The notes under the pieces: generated by a model
Seen by the model: only the letters and a program-made list of their open reading frames with translations
Told to the model about the DNA's origin: nothing
The model's database searches: none
In this document: positions 56,017 to 64,000 of the stretch, piece after piece
Layout: the number at the start of each line of letters is the position of its first letter
How positions within the stretch are numbered: position 1 is the stretch's first letter
NCBI RefSeq assembly: GCF_014904695.1
Contig: NZ_JACXXN010000004.1
Span: 62,001 to 126,000 of the forward strand
Length of the DNA: 64,000 nt
From: Nostoc sp. MG11
GTDB lineage: Bacteria; Cyanobacteriota; Cyanobacteriia; Cyanobacteriales; Nostocaceae
Direction: 5' to 3'
Position numbers and translations under genes: made by a program

Positions 56017-58095
56017 ATGCTTAGTTCTCCTGATTTGAGCTTTTCTCGAAACTTGCCTTTAGTTGTATTTAATCAGCTTGGGGAATTGTTCCAGCAGATG
56101 GCTCAAGCAGTAGAAACTGAAGTTTTGATACTCACGGAAGCTGTGCTGGCGCGGATTCGTCTACCTGTAGAGTGGCAAGGGCAAAAGTTTACACTGGTTG
56201 TTTCTGAGCGGTTTAGTGCGCTTTTGGTGGGAAAGATAGAGCAGAGGGAGCAAGAAGTTTACTCAGGTCTAAATGTTAGGTTGACATTTAATTCAGAGGC
56301 GATCGCCTCCTTTATCTCGAAATTGAGAGACTTGTTTGGGCGTGATTCCTACACTCACCAAAACCTTGAACGCTATCGTCAAATTCTGGGTTTTAATGAT
56401 GCCACACTCCAAAGTAAATTTACGCTGTTGTTATTAGAGTATCTCCTACCGCAGCAAAACCAGGAAGCGACAGAATCTTCAAGCACAACTAAACCTGAAG
56501 TTTATATCTGTCAGCCTGTGGAAGATGCCCTGAAAAAACAGATTTCCCAAGAGCGGTTGTTAAATCAGGTGACAACTCAAATCCGCAAAAGTTTGGATTT
56601 GTCGGTAATTATGGCAACGGCAATTACACAGGTGCGTGAGTTTTTAGAATTAGACAGATTAGTAATCTATAGATTTGAGGGTTCTAAAGTCAAGGCTCAA
56701 CAACGCCAGTCCGAGGTCATATCTCTCAATGGAACAGCAGTTGTGACAACGAGACGCCACAATCTCAACGGAAAGCAGTCGTTAGTTCAAAGTGCTGCTA
56801 ACGCGTATTCTGACTTCTCTACTCACGTACCTAGCGCTTCAACACTCAATGGTCAAAACTCACCTTCTGTGTCAATCAATCCCCAACCCCCAGTTGAAGA
56901 CTACCAAGATTACGGAGGTTGTATTGTTTACGAAGCTCGTGCTAGAGATGCTATCCCATCAGTATTGAATTACAAAGAACAAAATTGCTTTATGCGAACC
57001 TCCCAATGTTGGGAGAAGTATAATCGGGGCTTTACCTTAGCTGTGGATGATGTGGAAAAAACTTACGCTCTGGAGGAGTGTTTGTTAAATTTTTTAAGGG
57101 AAAGCCAAGTCCGGGCCAAGTTAGCAGCACCAATTATATTGGAAGAAAAATTGTGGGGTTTGCTGATTGCTCATCAGTGCAATTCACCACATCAGTGGAC
57201 TGAGAGCGAAAAGAGCTTGCTGACCTCGATCGCGGAACAATTAGCGATCGCCATTCACCAAACTGAGTTAATGCGATCTCTACGAGACGCTGCGCGAACA
57301 CTCACCCAAGAAAAACAAACTCTCGAACAACGAGTGATTGAGCGCACAATGGCACTACGTGACGCCTTACTCGCCGCCGAAGCCGCTAGTCGCCTCAAAA
57401 GTGAATTTCTCGCCACCATCAGCCATGAATTGCTCACTCCTTTAACTTACGTCATTGGTATGTCTTCTACTTTGTTACGTTGGCCTTTGGGTGAGTTGAG
57501 TCAACGACAAAGGGGTTATCTGCAAACAATCCACGACAGTGGCGAACATTTATTAGACATGATTAATGACATCCTGGATTTATCGCAAATCGAGGCTGGT
57601 AAAGCAGTTTTAAATATTTCAGAATTTTCCTTGACAAAAATTGCAGAAAATGTAGTGGAATCACTGCTAGAAAAAGCGACTAGCGAGCAAGTCAGTCTTA
57701 AACTCGATTTGCAAATTGACCCACGGCGCGATCGCTTTACTGCGGATGCAGGGCGAGTAGAGCAAGTTCTCTGGAATCTATTAACCAATGCCATTAAGTT
57801 TACTCCCGAAGGTGGTAGCGTTACTTTGCGCCTTTGGGTCGAAGACAACACCGCTATCTTTCAAGTTGAAGATACTGGGATTGGCATTCCTGAAGAACAG
57901 TTACCACTCATGTTTGAAAAATTCCAGCAACTTGATACACCCTATCGCCGCTGCTACGAAGGGACTGGACTTGGTTTGGCTTTAACTAAACAACTCGTGG
58001 AACTCCATCGAGGTCGAATTGAAGTAGAATCCACTGTAGGTATTGGTTCAATTTTTACTATATGGATACCAACACATAAGAGTGCTGAGTGTTGA
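56017..58095 (+). CDS. GAF-domain sensor histidine kinase
   Basis: About 692 residues. An N-terminal region of about 190 residues of unknown type, a GAF domain at about 190-425 (RLLNQVTTQIRKSLDLSVIM, FLELDRLVIYRF, then LAAPIILEEKLWGLLIAHQC), with an inserted Ser-rich loop, then a coiled coil (LTQEKQTLEQRVIERTMALR), HisKA with the phospho-acceptor His at about residue 470 (FLATISHELLTPLTYVIGMS), and HATPase_c with N box NLLTNAIKFTP, DTGIGIP and GTGLGLALTKQL. The GAF lacks an obvious bilin-binding Cys-His motif, so a photoreceptor role is not indicated. Divergent from cobN by 93 bases; the cognate regulator is unknown. Confidence 0.92.
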   Translation: MLSSPDLSFSRNLPLVVFNQLGELFQQMAQAVETEVLILTEAVLARIRLPVEWQGQKFTLVVSERFSALLVGKIEQREQEVYSGLNVRLTFNSEAIASFISKLRDLFGRDSYTHQNLERYRQILGFNDATLQSKFTLLLLEYLLPQQNQEATESSSTTKPEVYICQPVEDALKKQISQERLLNQVTTQIRKSLDLSVIMATAITQVREFLELDRLVIYRFEGSKVKAQQRQSEVISLNGTAVVTTRRHNLNGKQSLVQSAANAYSDFSTHVPSASTLNGQNSPSVSINPQPPVEDYQDYGGCIVYEARARDAIPSVLNYKEQNCFMRTSQCWEKYNRGFTLAVDDVEKTYALEECLLNFLRESQVRAKLAAPIILEEKLWGLLIAHQCNSPHQWTESEKSLLTSIAEQLAIAIHQTELMRSLRDAARTLTQEKQTLEQRVIERTMALRDALLAAEAASRLKSEFLATISHELLTPLTYVIGMSSTLLRWPLGELSQRQRGYLQTIHDSGEHLLDMINDILDLSQIEAGKAVLNISEFSLTKIAENVVESLLEKATSEQVSLKLDLQIDPRRDRFTADAGRVEQVLWNLLTNAIKFTPEGGSVTLRLWVEDNTAIFQVEDTGIGIPEEQLPLMFEKFQQLDTPYRRCYEGTGLGLALTKQLVELHRGRIEVESTVGIGSIFTIWIPTHKSAEC

Positions 58096-58120
58096 GTCAA
58101 GAGTCAAGAGTCAAGAGTCC
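58092..58120. repeat. Heptamer repeats after the histidine kinase gene
   Basis: Four units of gagtcaa / aagagtc follow the kinase stop codon. The next 80 bases contain cccaatgcccaatgcccaat-type repeats that run into the start of nanE. Confidence 0.75.
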
Positions 58121-58135
58121 AAAAGTTTTTGCCCA

Positions 58136-58867
58136 ATGACGGCAGTTGCTCCACTTGGGGAAACCCCAAGACCGCACTGCCTCCCCAATGCCCAATGCCC
58201 AATTCAAAGCTTAAGCAGGGGACTGATTATATCCTGTCAAGCACCAGTTGATTCACCATTGCATGAGCCGATAATAATCGCAGCAATGGCAAAAGCTGCC
58301 GTCAATAATGGTGCAGTGGGTGTGCGGATTGACACGCCGAATCACATTAGTGCCGTGCGTGAAAGGGTGAAAGTGCCAATTATTGGTCTATGGAAGCAAG
58401 TAATAGCTGAATCCGATGTATACATTACGCCACAGTTTTACCATGCGGCTGCTGTTGCAAAAGCAGGAGCGGATATTATTGCCATAGATGCAACATGCAG
58501 AAAGCGTCCTGGTGGTGAAAAAATTGCAGATATTATTGCCCGAATTCATCAGGAATTGGGTAAACCAGTGATGGCAGATGTGGATACAATTGAGGCGGCA
58601 AAAGCAGCCGTCGATGCTGGTGCTGATATTGTGGGCACAACTCTTTACGGCTACACTCTCGAAAGTAATTACCCTCCTCCTGGCTGGGAACTTCTCACGC
58701 AGATAGTGCAACAGTTACATATTCCCGCGATTTGTGAAGGTGGTATTTCTTCACCTGAAATGGCTCGTAAAGCATTAGATTTAGGGGCTTATGCTGTTGT
58801 AGTTGGCACAGCCATTACAGGAATTGATTTGCAAGTTAAAGCTTATAAATCTTTGTTTAGGAGCTAG
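58136..58867 (+). CDS. nanE: N-acetylmannosamine-6-phosphate 2-epimerase
   Basis: About 243 residues. The TIM-barrel epimerase converts ManNAc-6-P to GlcNAc-6-P. Family text: SRGLIISCQAPVDSPLHEPI, AAVNNGAVGVRIDTPNHISA, VPIIGLWKQVIAESDVYITP, ADIIAIDATCRKRPGGEKIA (catalytic Lys and acid), VMADVDTIEAAKAAVDAGAD, TTLYGYTLESNYPPPGWEL and CEGGISSPEMARKALDLGAY. The conserved part begins near 58205; the 25 residues from ATG 58136 are encoded by repeat DNA and contain Pro/Cys-rich, unfamily-like sequence, so the true start is uncertain. Confidence 0.88.
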   Translation: MTAVAPLGETPRPHCLPNAQCPIQSLSRGLIISCQAPVDSPLHEPIIIAAMAKAAVNNGAVGVRIDTPNHISAVRERVKVPIIGLWKQVIAESDVYITPQFYHAAAVAKAGADIIAIDATCRKRPGGEKIADIIARIHQELGKPVMADVDTIEAAKAAVDAGADIVGTTLYGYTLESNYPPPGWELLTQIVQQLHIPAICEGGISSPEMARKALDLGAYAVVVGTAITGIDLQVKAYKSLFRS

Positions 58868-59168
58868 TACGTTACCGGAGATAAGTCACAATGAAGACTT
58901 CCGAGAACTTTGAGCGGAGGCTTCTGACCAAGGGTGGTTGTAAAGTTATAATGGGGCAGCAACTTTCTGAATCTTCCCCTCAAACATAATCGCGGATTGC
59001 CGTCATCACTTCTGTTTGGTCGTGGGTGACGTAAATCGTAGTTGTTCCCAACTGGCGTTGTAATTCCACAATATTAACTATGGTCAAATAAATGTTTTTG
59101 CTCACTTACCATAGGACAGAATCATAATCTGTTCTATATTTTTGCTTGCTCGAAGAAGAAGCAACTTC
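58868..59168. other. Junction region left of the decayed cassette
   Basis: Contains the ABC-ATPase remnant (58931-59063, listed separately) and about 105 bases of AT-rich sequence before the first gene of the cassette. Confidence 0.6.
58931..59063 (-). pseudogene. Remnant of a sugar ABC transporter ATPase gene
   Basis: These bases align in the same orientation with 63860-64000, the part of the intact downstream ATPase gene that encodes QLGTTTIYVTHDQTEAMT and the following 25 residues. Most positions agree, but the remnant lacks 8 bases (where the intact copy has a gcgatcgc) and is thus frameshifted. Read on the minus strand it gives ELQRQLGTTTIYVTHDQTEV before breaking. Sequence left and right of the aligned part is unrelated as far as visible. 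Confidence 0.85.
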
Positions 59169-61056
59169 ATGACATATTTAGAATATGCAGTTGAAAAAGT
59201 CTCATAAAATGGTCGTGTAGGCAGACTCAGTTACAACGGACAAAATTTTCGTACTCCTCTTTTGTTTCCAGTAGTATCTTTAATCACTGGGACAACAGCA
59301 AATGGTGGAGGTTTGTGGAAGTACATTTTACAAGCAGATAAGTCTAATGGTCTTTTGCGTCGCAATTTGCCAGTAATGTCTCAGGTACTTCACTTCTTAG
59401 ATTTCATCCCGAAGAAGCAAAACGCCTTGGCAACTTGGCGAAAGCTGGGTATTAAATGGCGTTATCGTGAGGATGTCTGTCCTCCTGTGGAATATACTGC
59501 TCCAATATTTCTTGATTCTGGTGGTTTCAAACTCCTTTGGAACAATAGTGTAGATTTATCTGCATATGGTCTATCTATGGAAGATGGACAAGGTTTTCAG
59601 TCTATATTGAAGTTACAACAGAACTTTGGTGGAGATATCATCGCTACATTAGACTATCCTTTACCTCCAAAACTAGCAGCGTCTGAAGCAAAAGAACGTA
59701 TGCAGAAAAGCTTAGACAATGCTATTGCTGCTGCTCGATTACTACAAAAACCATCTCAATGGAAACCTTTTCTTTATGTTGCTGCTCATGGTCAAGATAG
59801 AGATAGCATGAGCAATTATGTCAGACAGGTATTCGATGAGTCTCAAAAAGAGGAATTAAAATATTATAATTTTGGATTAGCAGTTGGCTCATTAGTGCCA
59901 CTACGAGGTGCTAATAAAACTACGATAATTGTTGATTTGATTAAGGGCTTGCAAGATAGCATTCCTGCTCAAAGAAAAAACATAACACCTATTCATGTAT
60001 TTGGTATAACTGGTAGTTTAATTCCGATATTAGCTTATTTAGGAGTGGATAGCTTCGACTCTAGCAGTTATGTTCAGGAAACGAGGAGCTTGAGTTACAT
60101 TAATCCTGAAACAATGAGACCACAGCCAGTATTGGAAATGAAAGAATTGACTTGTAATTGCCGTGTTTGTCAACAAGCAAATTTAGAACATATCCAAGAT
60201 GCATTGATATCCGAAGTTAGTGGTAAACCAGTTCATAATGGTCATTATAAAAGCAAATATTATGCCGACATTGCTTTACATAACCTAGAAATGGATTTTC
60301 GTATTGTTGATCAAACTAGAGAGGCTATAGAAGCAGATTATTTACAGGAATATCTTATTGAACACATAAAAAAGCTGAAGCATCTTCAACCTGCAATAGA
60401 TGCGATCGCTTCTGAGGATATTGAGTTAAAAATTAGGCTGTCACGTACACTAATATCAGTTTCTAAAAAACAAGAGTTCAAAAAGAATGAGCAGGTTATT
60501 TCTCTGAAATATAAACCTGATGATTTTAATGTTTTAAACAATGGCTATGTACCGCCCTCTAGTAAGCATATTATGCTGATAATTCCTTGTTCTGGAGAAA
60601 AGCCCTACTCTAAATCTCGCTCCCATCGCTTCATTACGGAACGAATAGAGAAAGTTTTGGGCGATGTAACAACATCAGTAGATAAGGTTACACTATCGGG
60701 ATTATATGGCCCAGTTCCAGAAAAATATGAGGCTTATGAAGCTGTTATGAGCTACGATTTTCGTTTAGACCCACTGGATGAAGCACAAATTTTTCTAGTC
60801 ACAGAGCGCCTAGTAGCTTACTTGAAGCATCACAGTAAGCACTATGATGCTTGTATTGGTTATGGCCACCAGCAAGGCATATCGAACCATCTTAGAGCAA
60901 GCAGCAAAGGAGGTATCTAATTTACAAGTGCTTCCTGTTAAACCTAAAAGCCGTAGAATGACCGAGTTTTTCCGTAAGGAAAATGTAGCAGAATTGGTAG
61001 AAAAAGTGAGTTTAGTCCTAAATAATACTGAACTGACTCTACAAGGAGAAAGATAG
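59169..61056 (+). pseudogene. TGT-like transglycosylase fused to DUF5591 (DpdA/ArcS-like), disrupted
   Basis: Likely start ATG 59169 (MTYLEYAVEKVS), then an in-frame TAA at 59205-59207, then GRVGRLSYNGQNFRTPLLFP and a long open frame. The TGT part has FLDSGGFKLLWNN (Asp of the base-binding site), VDSFDSSSYVQET (candidate nucleophile Asp) and the zinc motif LTCNCRVCQQ with a later His. The C-terminal part, LIIPCSGEKPYSKSRSHRF onward, resembles the DUF5591 domain of archaeosine synthase. An extra C near 60866 shifts the frame; without it the text continues GYGTSKAYRTILEQAAKEVS to the TAG at 61054. Such enzymes exchange guanine for 7-deazaguanines in tRNA or DNA. Substrate unknown. Confidence 0.72.
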
Positions 61057-62162
61057 ATGAGTTCACTTGAAGAGATTATAGATCAGAAAATTGGTGAGGT
61101 TCGTACTGAGTCTCTTGATTTCAGCTTTGGTGAAATTGTGAATTTACACTCAAACAAAGAGCTTATTATTCAACCTGAATATCAACGTCTTTTCAGGTGG
61201 ACAGATGAACAAAAATCACGTTTGATAGAATCTATTATTCTAGAACTACCAATTCCTCAAATCTTTGTGATCGAAAACGAAAATGGAGTTTTTGAATTAA
61301 TTGATGGTTTGCAACGTGTAAGCTCAGTAATTCAATTTATTGATCCTTCATTGCTTCCACCGATTCCTCCAGAGGAAAAAAACTAGATCATTTAGTTCTT
61401 CAAGGTTGCGACTTAATTAAAAATTTGGATGGGAAGACATTTAAGGACTTACCCTTAAGGCTCCAACTTAGGATTAAACGCTCATCAGTCAGAACCGTTA
61501 TCATCAAGAGGCAAAGTAAGTCATCTTTACGATATGAAATGTTTAAGCGTCTCAACACAGGTGGTGAGATCCTTGCTTCTCAAGAAATACGTAATTGTTC
61601 TGCAATAATTCTAGGAGAAGATGGTGTTGAGTTCTACACCTTTTTACTAGAGATGACTGATCATGCTACTTTCAAGAATTGTATAGAAACTCTTGCACAA
61701 GCTGATAAAGAAAAAAAGGGAGATGAAGAACTAGTGTTAAGGTTTTTTGCTGCTAAAAATGCTCAAGATTTATTTAAAGGGAGTGTTCGTGATTGGCTAG
61801 ATGACTACATGGAGAATATAATCCTTAAAAAAATAGATTTTGAATATGAAACTGAAATGGAAAACTTTAGAAGTTTATTTTCATTTATCAATGAAATAAT
61901 GGGAAATGGAGCATTTGTTAAATATAGAGGTAACAATCCCATTGGAGGTCTTGCCCCTGCTTATTATGAAGCAATCACAGTCGGCATTTTTCAGGTGTTG
62001 GAGCAAATTCGTAATGTACAAAATGATTTAGTGAAACAGAAAATAATTAATACAGTTCAAACAGAGCGATTCAGACAATATACTGGCTCTGGGGCTAATA
62101 AACGAGACAAGTTACAAGGCAGGATTGAGACTATTAAAAATGCTTTATTGGAATTAGTCTAA
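61057..62162 (+). pseudogene. DUF262 (ParB/GmrSD-like) protein, frameshifted in an A7 run
   Basis: Starts directly after the previous stop. The first 108 codons show the DUF262 signature (IIQPEYQRLFRWTDEQKSRL with ESIILELPIPQIFVIE and ELIDGLQRVSSVIQFID, a DGQQR-type motif). At 61376-61382 an A7 run makes the frame end at TAG 61384; with eight A's it would continue KKLDHLVLQGCDLIKNLDGK and join the remaining 245-codon frame, which contains MFKRLNTGGEILASQEIRNC, the usual second DUF262 motif. DUF262 proteins are NTP- and nuclease-associated partners common in defence islands. Confidence 0.8.
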
Positions 62163-62795
62163 ATGAGTAATTGGTATGTAGAACTGGACAAAGATTTAAA
62201 CTGGCGAGAGGCGGAGCTTACCTCATTGAAAGTACAGTTAATTACAACAACTAAGGGGACTGTAGCACACAAAGTACTTTTACGTGCAATGTGGGCTTTA
62301 TTATATGCACATTATGAAGGTTTCTGTAAGTTTGCGTGGGATTTATATCTTGATGAACTCTAAAAAGCAGGTGTCAAGAGAAAAGAGTGTAAAGATGAAA
62401 TAGCGAGACTTTCACTGCAAAAACAATTTAAGGAATTAAGAGGAGACTTGTCTTCAGAAAATATTTGGAACTTCGTTCAGATAAACTTGAAAAATCTACT
62501 AGAAGAAAATATAGATTTTCAAGTAAAACTTGAAACTGATTCAAATTTATACCCGAACGTATTGATGGATAATTCACGTCAAGTATGTCTTGATTGTATA
62601 TTAGTTGATCAATATAAAATTGAGCTAAAAACATTAGTTGTGAGAAGAAATTATATCGCTCATGGTAAAGAAATGACTATTCAAGATATTACAGAATATC
62701 AAAAATATGAAAAGGCGGCTTTAGAGGTCATGCATGAATTAGCCATATCTATTGTTGAATGCTTAGATAAAAAACTATATCTAAAAATTCCGTAG
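62163..62795 (+). pseudogene. HEPN_MAE_28990-type RNase-like protein with in-frame stop
   Basis: Begins two bases after the DUF262 stop. Text WREAELTSLKVQLITTTKGT then LLRAMWALLYAHYEGFCKFA, and WDLYLDEL is followed by TAA at 62361-62363; the same frame continues KAGVKRKECKDEIARLSLQK to 62795. The HEPN catalytic motif R-x4-H is seen in RRNYIAHGKE. This is the HEPN family I know as MAE_28990/MAE_18760. The stop removes the catalytic half. Probably GAA/CAA to TAA. HEPN proteins are RNases of toxin-antitoxin and abortive-infection systems. Confidence 0.8.
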
Positions 62796-63112
62796 GCGAT
62801 ACTAAAATAAAATTCAGGAAAACTAAAATAATTATAAGAAGCATGAGGACTTGTTTGAGATGCGATCACTTTCAAAATCGTCTGCTAAAATACATCAATC
62901 CTTTGGTAATTCCCCAAATTTTTGCTGATACTGTAACAGAAGTTCCTTTAGCGTTAAATCGATGCCAAAAAATCAATTATTACGTTTTGTCCAAATGGAA
63001 TTAAGTAAAATCAGTAGGAAATTGGGAATCAAATTTTGATCTTCTTTGTCCACAGGCGTATCGTCAGAACAAGGTAGTCTTTCAATACTTGGTAACATTC
63101 GTTTTAGCTTAG
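62796..63112. other. AT-rich spacer with a possible short minus-strand remnant
   Basis: On the minus strand at about 62885-62963 a stretch reads IDLTLKELLLQYQQKFGELP before a stop; it may be a fragment of a small gene. Otherwise nothing coding is seen. Confidence 0.35.
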
Positions 63113-63296
63113 CCTTCTTCTGTCACTTTCCGGTAGGGCAATCTCTAGAAGCTTTATCAGTCAATCAATACAAGCTATCGTATTACAAAAACTTGGTTAT
63201 TGTATTTGTTATTAGGAAAAATCTTGCGATCGCTTCATATACAAAAGCTCTAGAATTCAGAAATAGCAAAAGTTTTCGGAGAGTGACAGAAGAAGG
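63113..63296. mobile_element. MITE-like element with 20-base inverted ends and TTAG duplication
   Basis: Left end ccttcttctgtcactttccg (63113-63132) and right end cggagagtgacagaagaagg (63277-63296) are inverse complements at 19 of 20 positions. The element is 184 bases and has no transposase. It is flanked on both sides by ttag (63109-63112 and 63297-63300), the expected target-site duplication. The open frame spanning it (63046-63300) is not a gene. Confidence 0.85.
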
Positions 63297-63430
63297 TTAG
63301 GTTGAACCAGAAGCCTATCGTTAACACAGTCAGTAATCGTTATTCTAATCACTTCTCAAGGCGTTCACTATGAAAGCTTTTAGTTACCAACCACTGGCTC
63401 TTTTCTAAAAGGCACAGTTGCAGACAGATT

Positions 63431-64000
63431 TTAAGGAAATATCGCTAGCTCAGTTTCCGGCTCAAAAAAGTGAATTTTATCGGGACTCAGCGATAACCAC
63501 AATTGCTCACCCATACGTACTAATCGGTCTGGTGGTACTCGCACTTGTAAGTAATTGCCTGTATTGGCATTAGAACCTGGTTCGGCAAGTCTAACAGTAA
63601 GAAAACTATCGTTGCCAAGGTTCTCCACCACGTCTACTTGCGCTGGTAGATTCTTGGTAGCAGGCGCACTCAAACTTAAGTGTTCTGGGCGAATACCTAA
63701 AATTAGGGTTTGCCCATCGTATTTTTGCAGAGCTTTTCCCCAGACTTCTGGAAGTGTCAAACGAAACTGAGAATGAGTAATTAGCAGGGGAGCATGAAAT
63801 TCCACAGGAATGAAATTCATCGGCGGTGAGCCAATGAACTCTGCCACAAAACGGTTAGCAGGGTAGTTGTAAAGTTCCAGTGGTGCAGCAACTTGTTGAA
63901 TCTTCCCCTCAGACATAATGGCGATGCGATCGCCCATTGTCATCGCTTCTGTTTGGTCGTGAGTGACGTAAATCGTCGTTGTTCCCAAATGGCGTTGTAA
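63431..64000 (-). CDS. ABC transporter ATP-binding protein, MalK/UgpC type (5' end outside window)
   Basis: Partial: the reading frame continues through the window edge (upstream codons LQRHLGTTTIYVTHDQTEAM), so the Walker A, signature and start lie beyond 64000. Visible are the H-loop region YVTHDQTEAMTMGDRIAIMS, GKIQQVAAPLELYNYPANRF, VAEFIGSPPMNF, and the C-terminal TOBE regulatory domain (LILGIRPEHLSLSA, DVVENLGNDSFLTVRL, PPDRLVRMGEQLWLSLSPDK). It belongs to the sugar/glycerol-phosphate importer ATPases. A partial, decayed copy lies at 58931-59063. Confidence 0.92.
   Translation of the reverse strand, partial: LQRHLGTTTIYVTHDQTEAMTMGDRIAIMSEGKIQQVAAPLELYNYPANRFVAEFIGSPPMNFIPVEFHAPLLITHSQFRLTLPEVWGKALQKYDGQTLILGIRPEHLSLSAPATKNLPAQVDVVENLGNDSFLTVRLAEPGSNANTGNYLQVRVPPDRLVRMGEQLWLSLSPDKIHFFEPETELAIFP

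Noticed and set aside
60844-61056. Separate 70-codon gene
   Set aside because: It is the C-terminal end of the TGT/DUF5591 protein in a shifted frame.
61425-62162. Separate gene for the second half of the DUF262 protein
   Set aside because: It lacks the N-terminal DUF262 motifs and joins the upstream frame if one A is restored in the A7 run.
62448-62795. Separate 115-codon gene
   Set aside because: It is in the same frame as the preceding 66-codon frame, separated only by a TAA, and together they give one HEPN protein.
63046-63300. 84-codon open frame on the plus strand
   Set aside because: It spans the MITE and its inverted ends, starts at a GTG/TTG-type codon without ribosome-binding site and has no protein-like pattern.

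Overview
The window comes from a filamentous, very probably heterocyst-forming cyanobacterium of the Nostoc/Anabaena group. Evidence: cyanobacterial marker genes (petM, ycf39, a high-light-inducible protein, DUF2949 and DUF5340 proteins, group 2 sigma factor next to furA), many HIP1 octamers (GCGATCGC), and heptamer repeats of the GTCAAGA / GTCATTT type that are typical of heterocystous genomes. The sigma factor - furA - convergent peptidoglycan-binding gene order matches what I remember of sigC-furA-alr1690 in Anabaena PCC 7120.

Layout. 1-0.6 kb: the end of an AraC regulator and a transposase remnant. 1-8.8 kb: nifJ, a Uma2-type nuclease, a RibD-like reductase, an HLIP, a flavin-reductase-like protein, a YqaE/Pmp3 membrane miniprotein and SUI1. 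9-15 kb: trpB with a methyltransferase, two secreted CAP proteins, RNase D and a rhodanese lacking its cysteine. 15.6-18 kb: an HTH-NACHT ATPase. 18.3-26.5 kb: two OmpR-type response regulators (one with an atypical receiver), DUF938, pdxA, petM-ycf39, NAD kinase, DUF192 and DUF2949. 26.7-32.7 kb: an AGXT-type aminotransferase, trpC, lpdA and mtnP, all leftward. 33-39.1 kb: a complete lasso-peptide cluster (leftward order B1-B2-C-A-K-D). 39.6-43 kb: a DUF6745-like gene, tRNA-Pro(CGG), lipA and gpsA. 43.5-48 kb: a duplicated-domain protein and then three successive decayed genes (PEP-CTERM protein, O-antigen ligase, small exported protein). 48.6-58.9 kb: sigC, furA, a peptidoglycan-binding protein, cobN, a GAF histidine kinase and nanE. 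58.9-64 kb: an inserted, decayed three-gene cassette between a partial and a (window-truncated) copy of an ABC ATPase gene, followed by a MITE.

Most notable points. (1) A lasso-peptide locus whose 48-residue precursor gene lies at 36071-36217 on the minus strand. The precursor matches the Y-x2-P-x-L-x3-G-x5-T leader rule, can form a Gly1-Asp9 ring and ends in serine; beside it is an HPr-kinase-like gene, so a C-terminally phosphorylated lasso peptide is predicted. (2) A cassette of a TGT/DUF5591 base-exchange enzyme, a DUF262 protein and a HEPN_MAE_28990-type RNase. Every gene carries at least one disabling mutation, and the cassette is bracketed by direct copies of ABC-transporter sequence. 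(3) A 17-codon minus-strand ORF at 19445-19498 with a strong Shine-Dalgarno site that encodes the pentapeptide RGSGR, the PatS/HetN heterocyst-inhibition motif; speculative but testable. (4) Dispersed repeats have been absorbed in frame into nifJ, cobN and probably the N-termini of gpsA and nanE.

The long housekeeping frames (nifJ, cobN) are intact, so clustered stops and frameshifts at 44.8-48.0 kb and 59.2-62.8 kb look like real decay rather than general sequencing error, though single indels should be verified.
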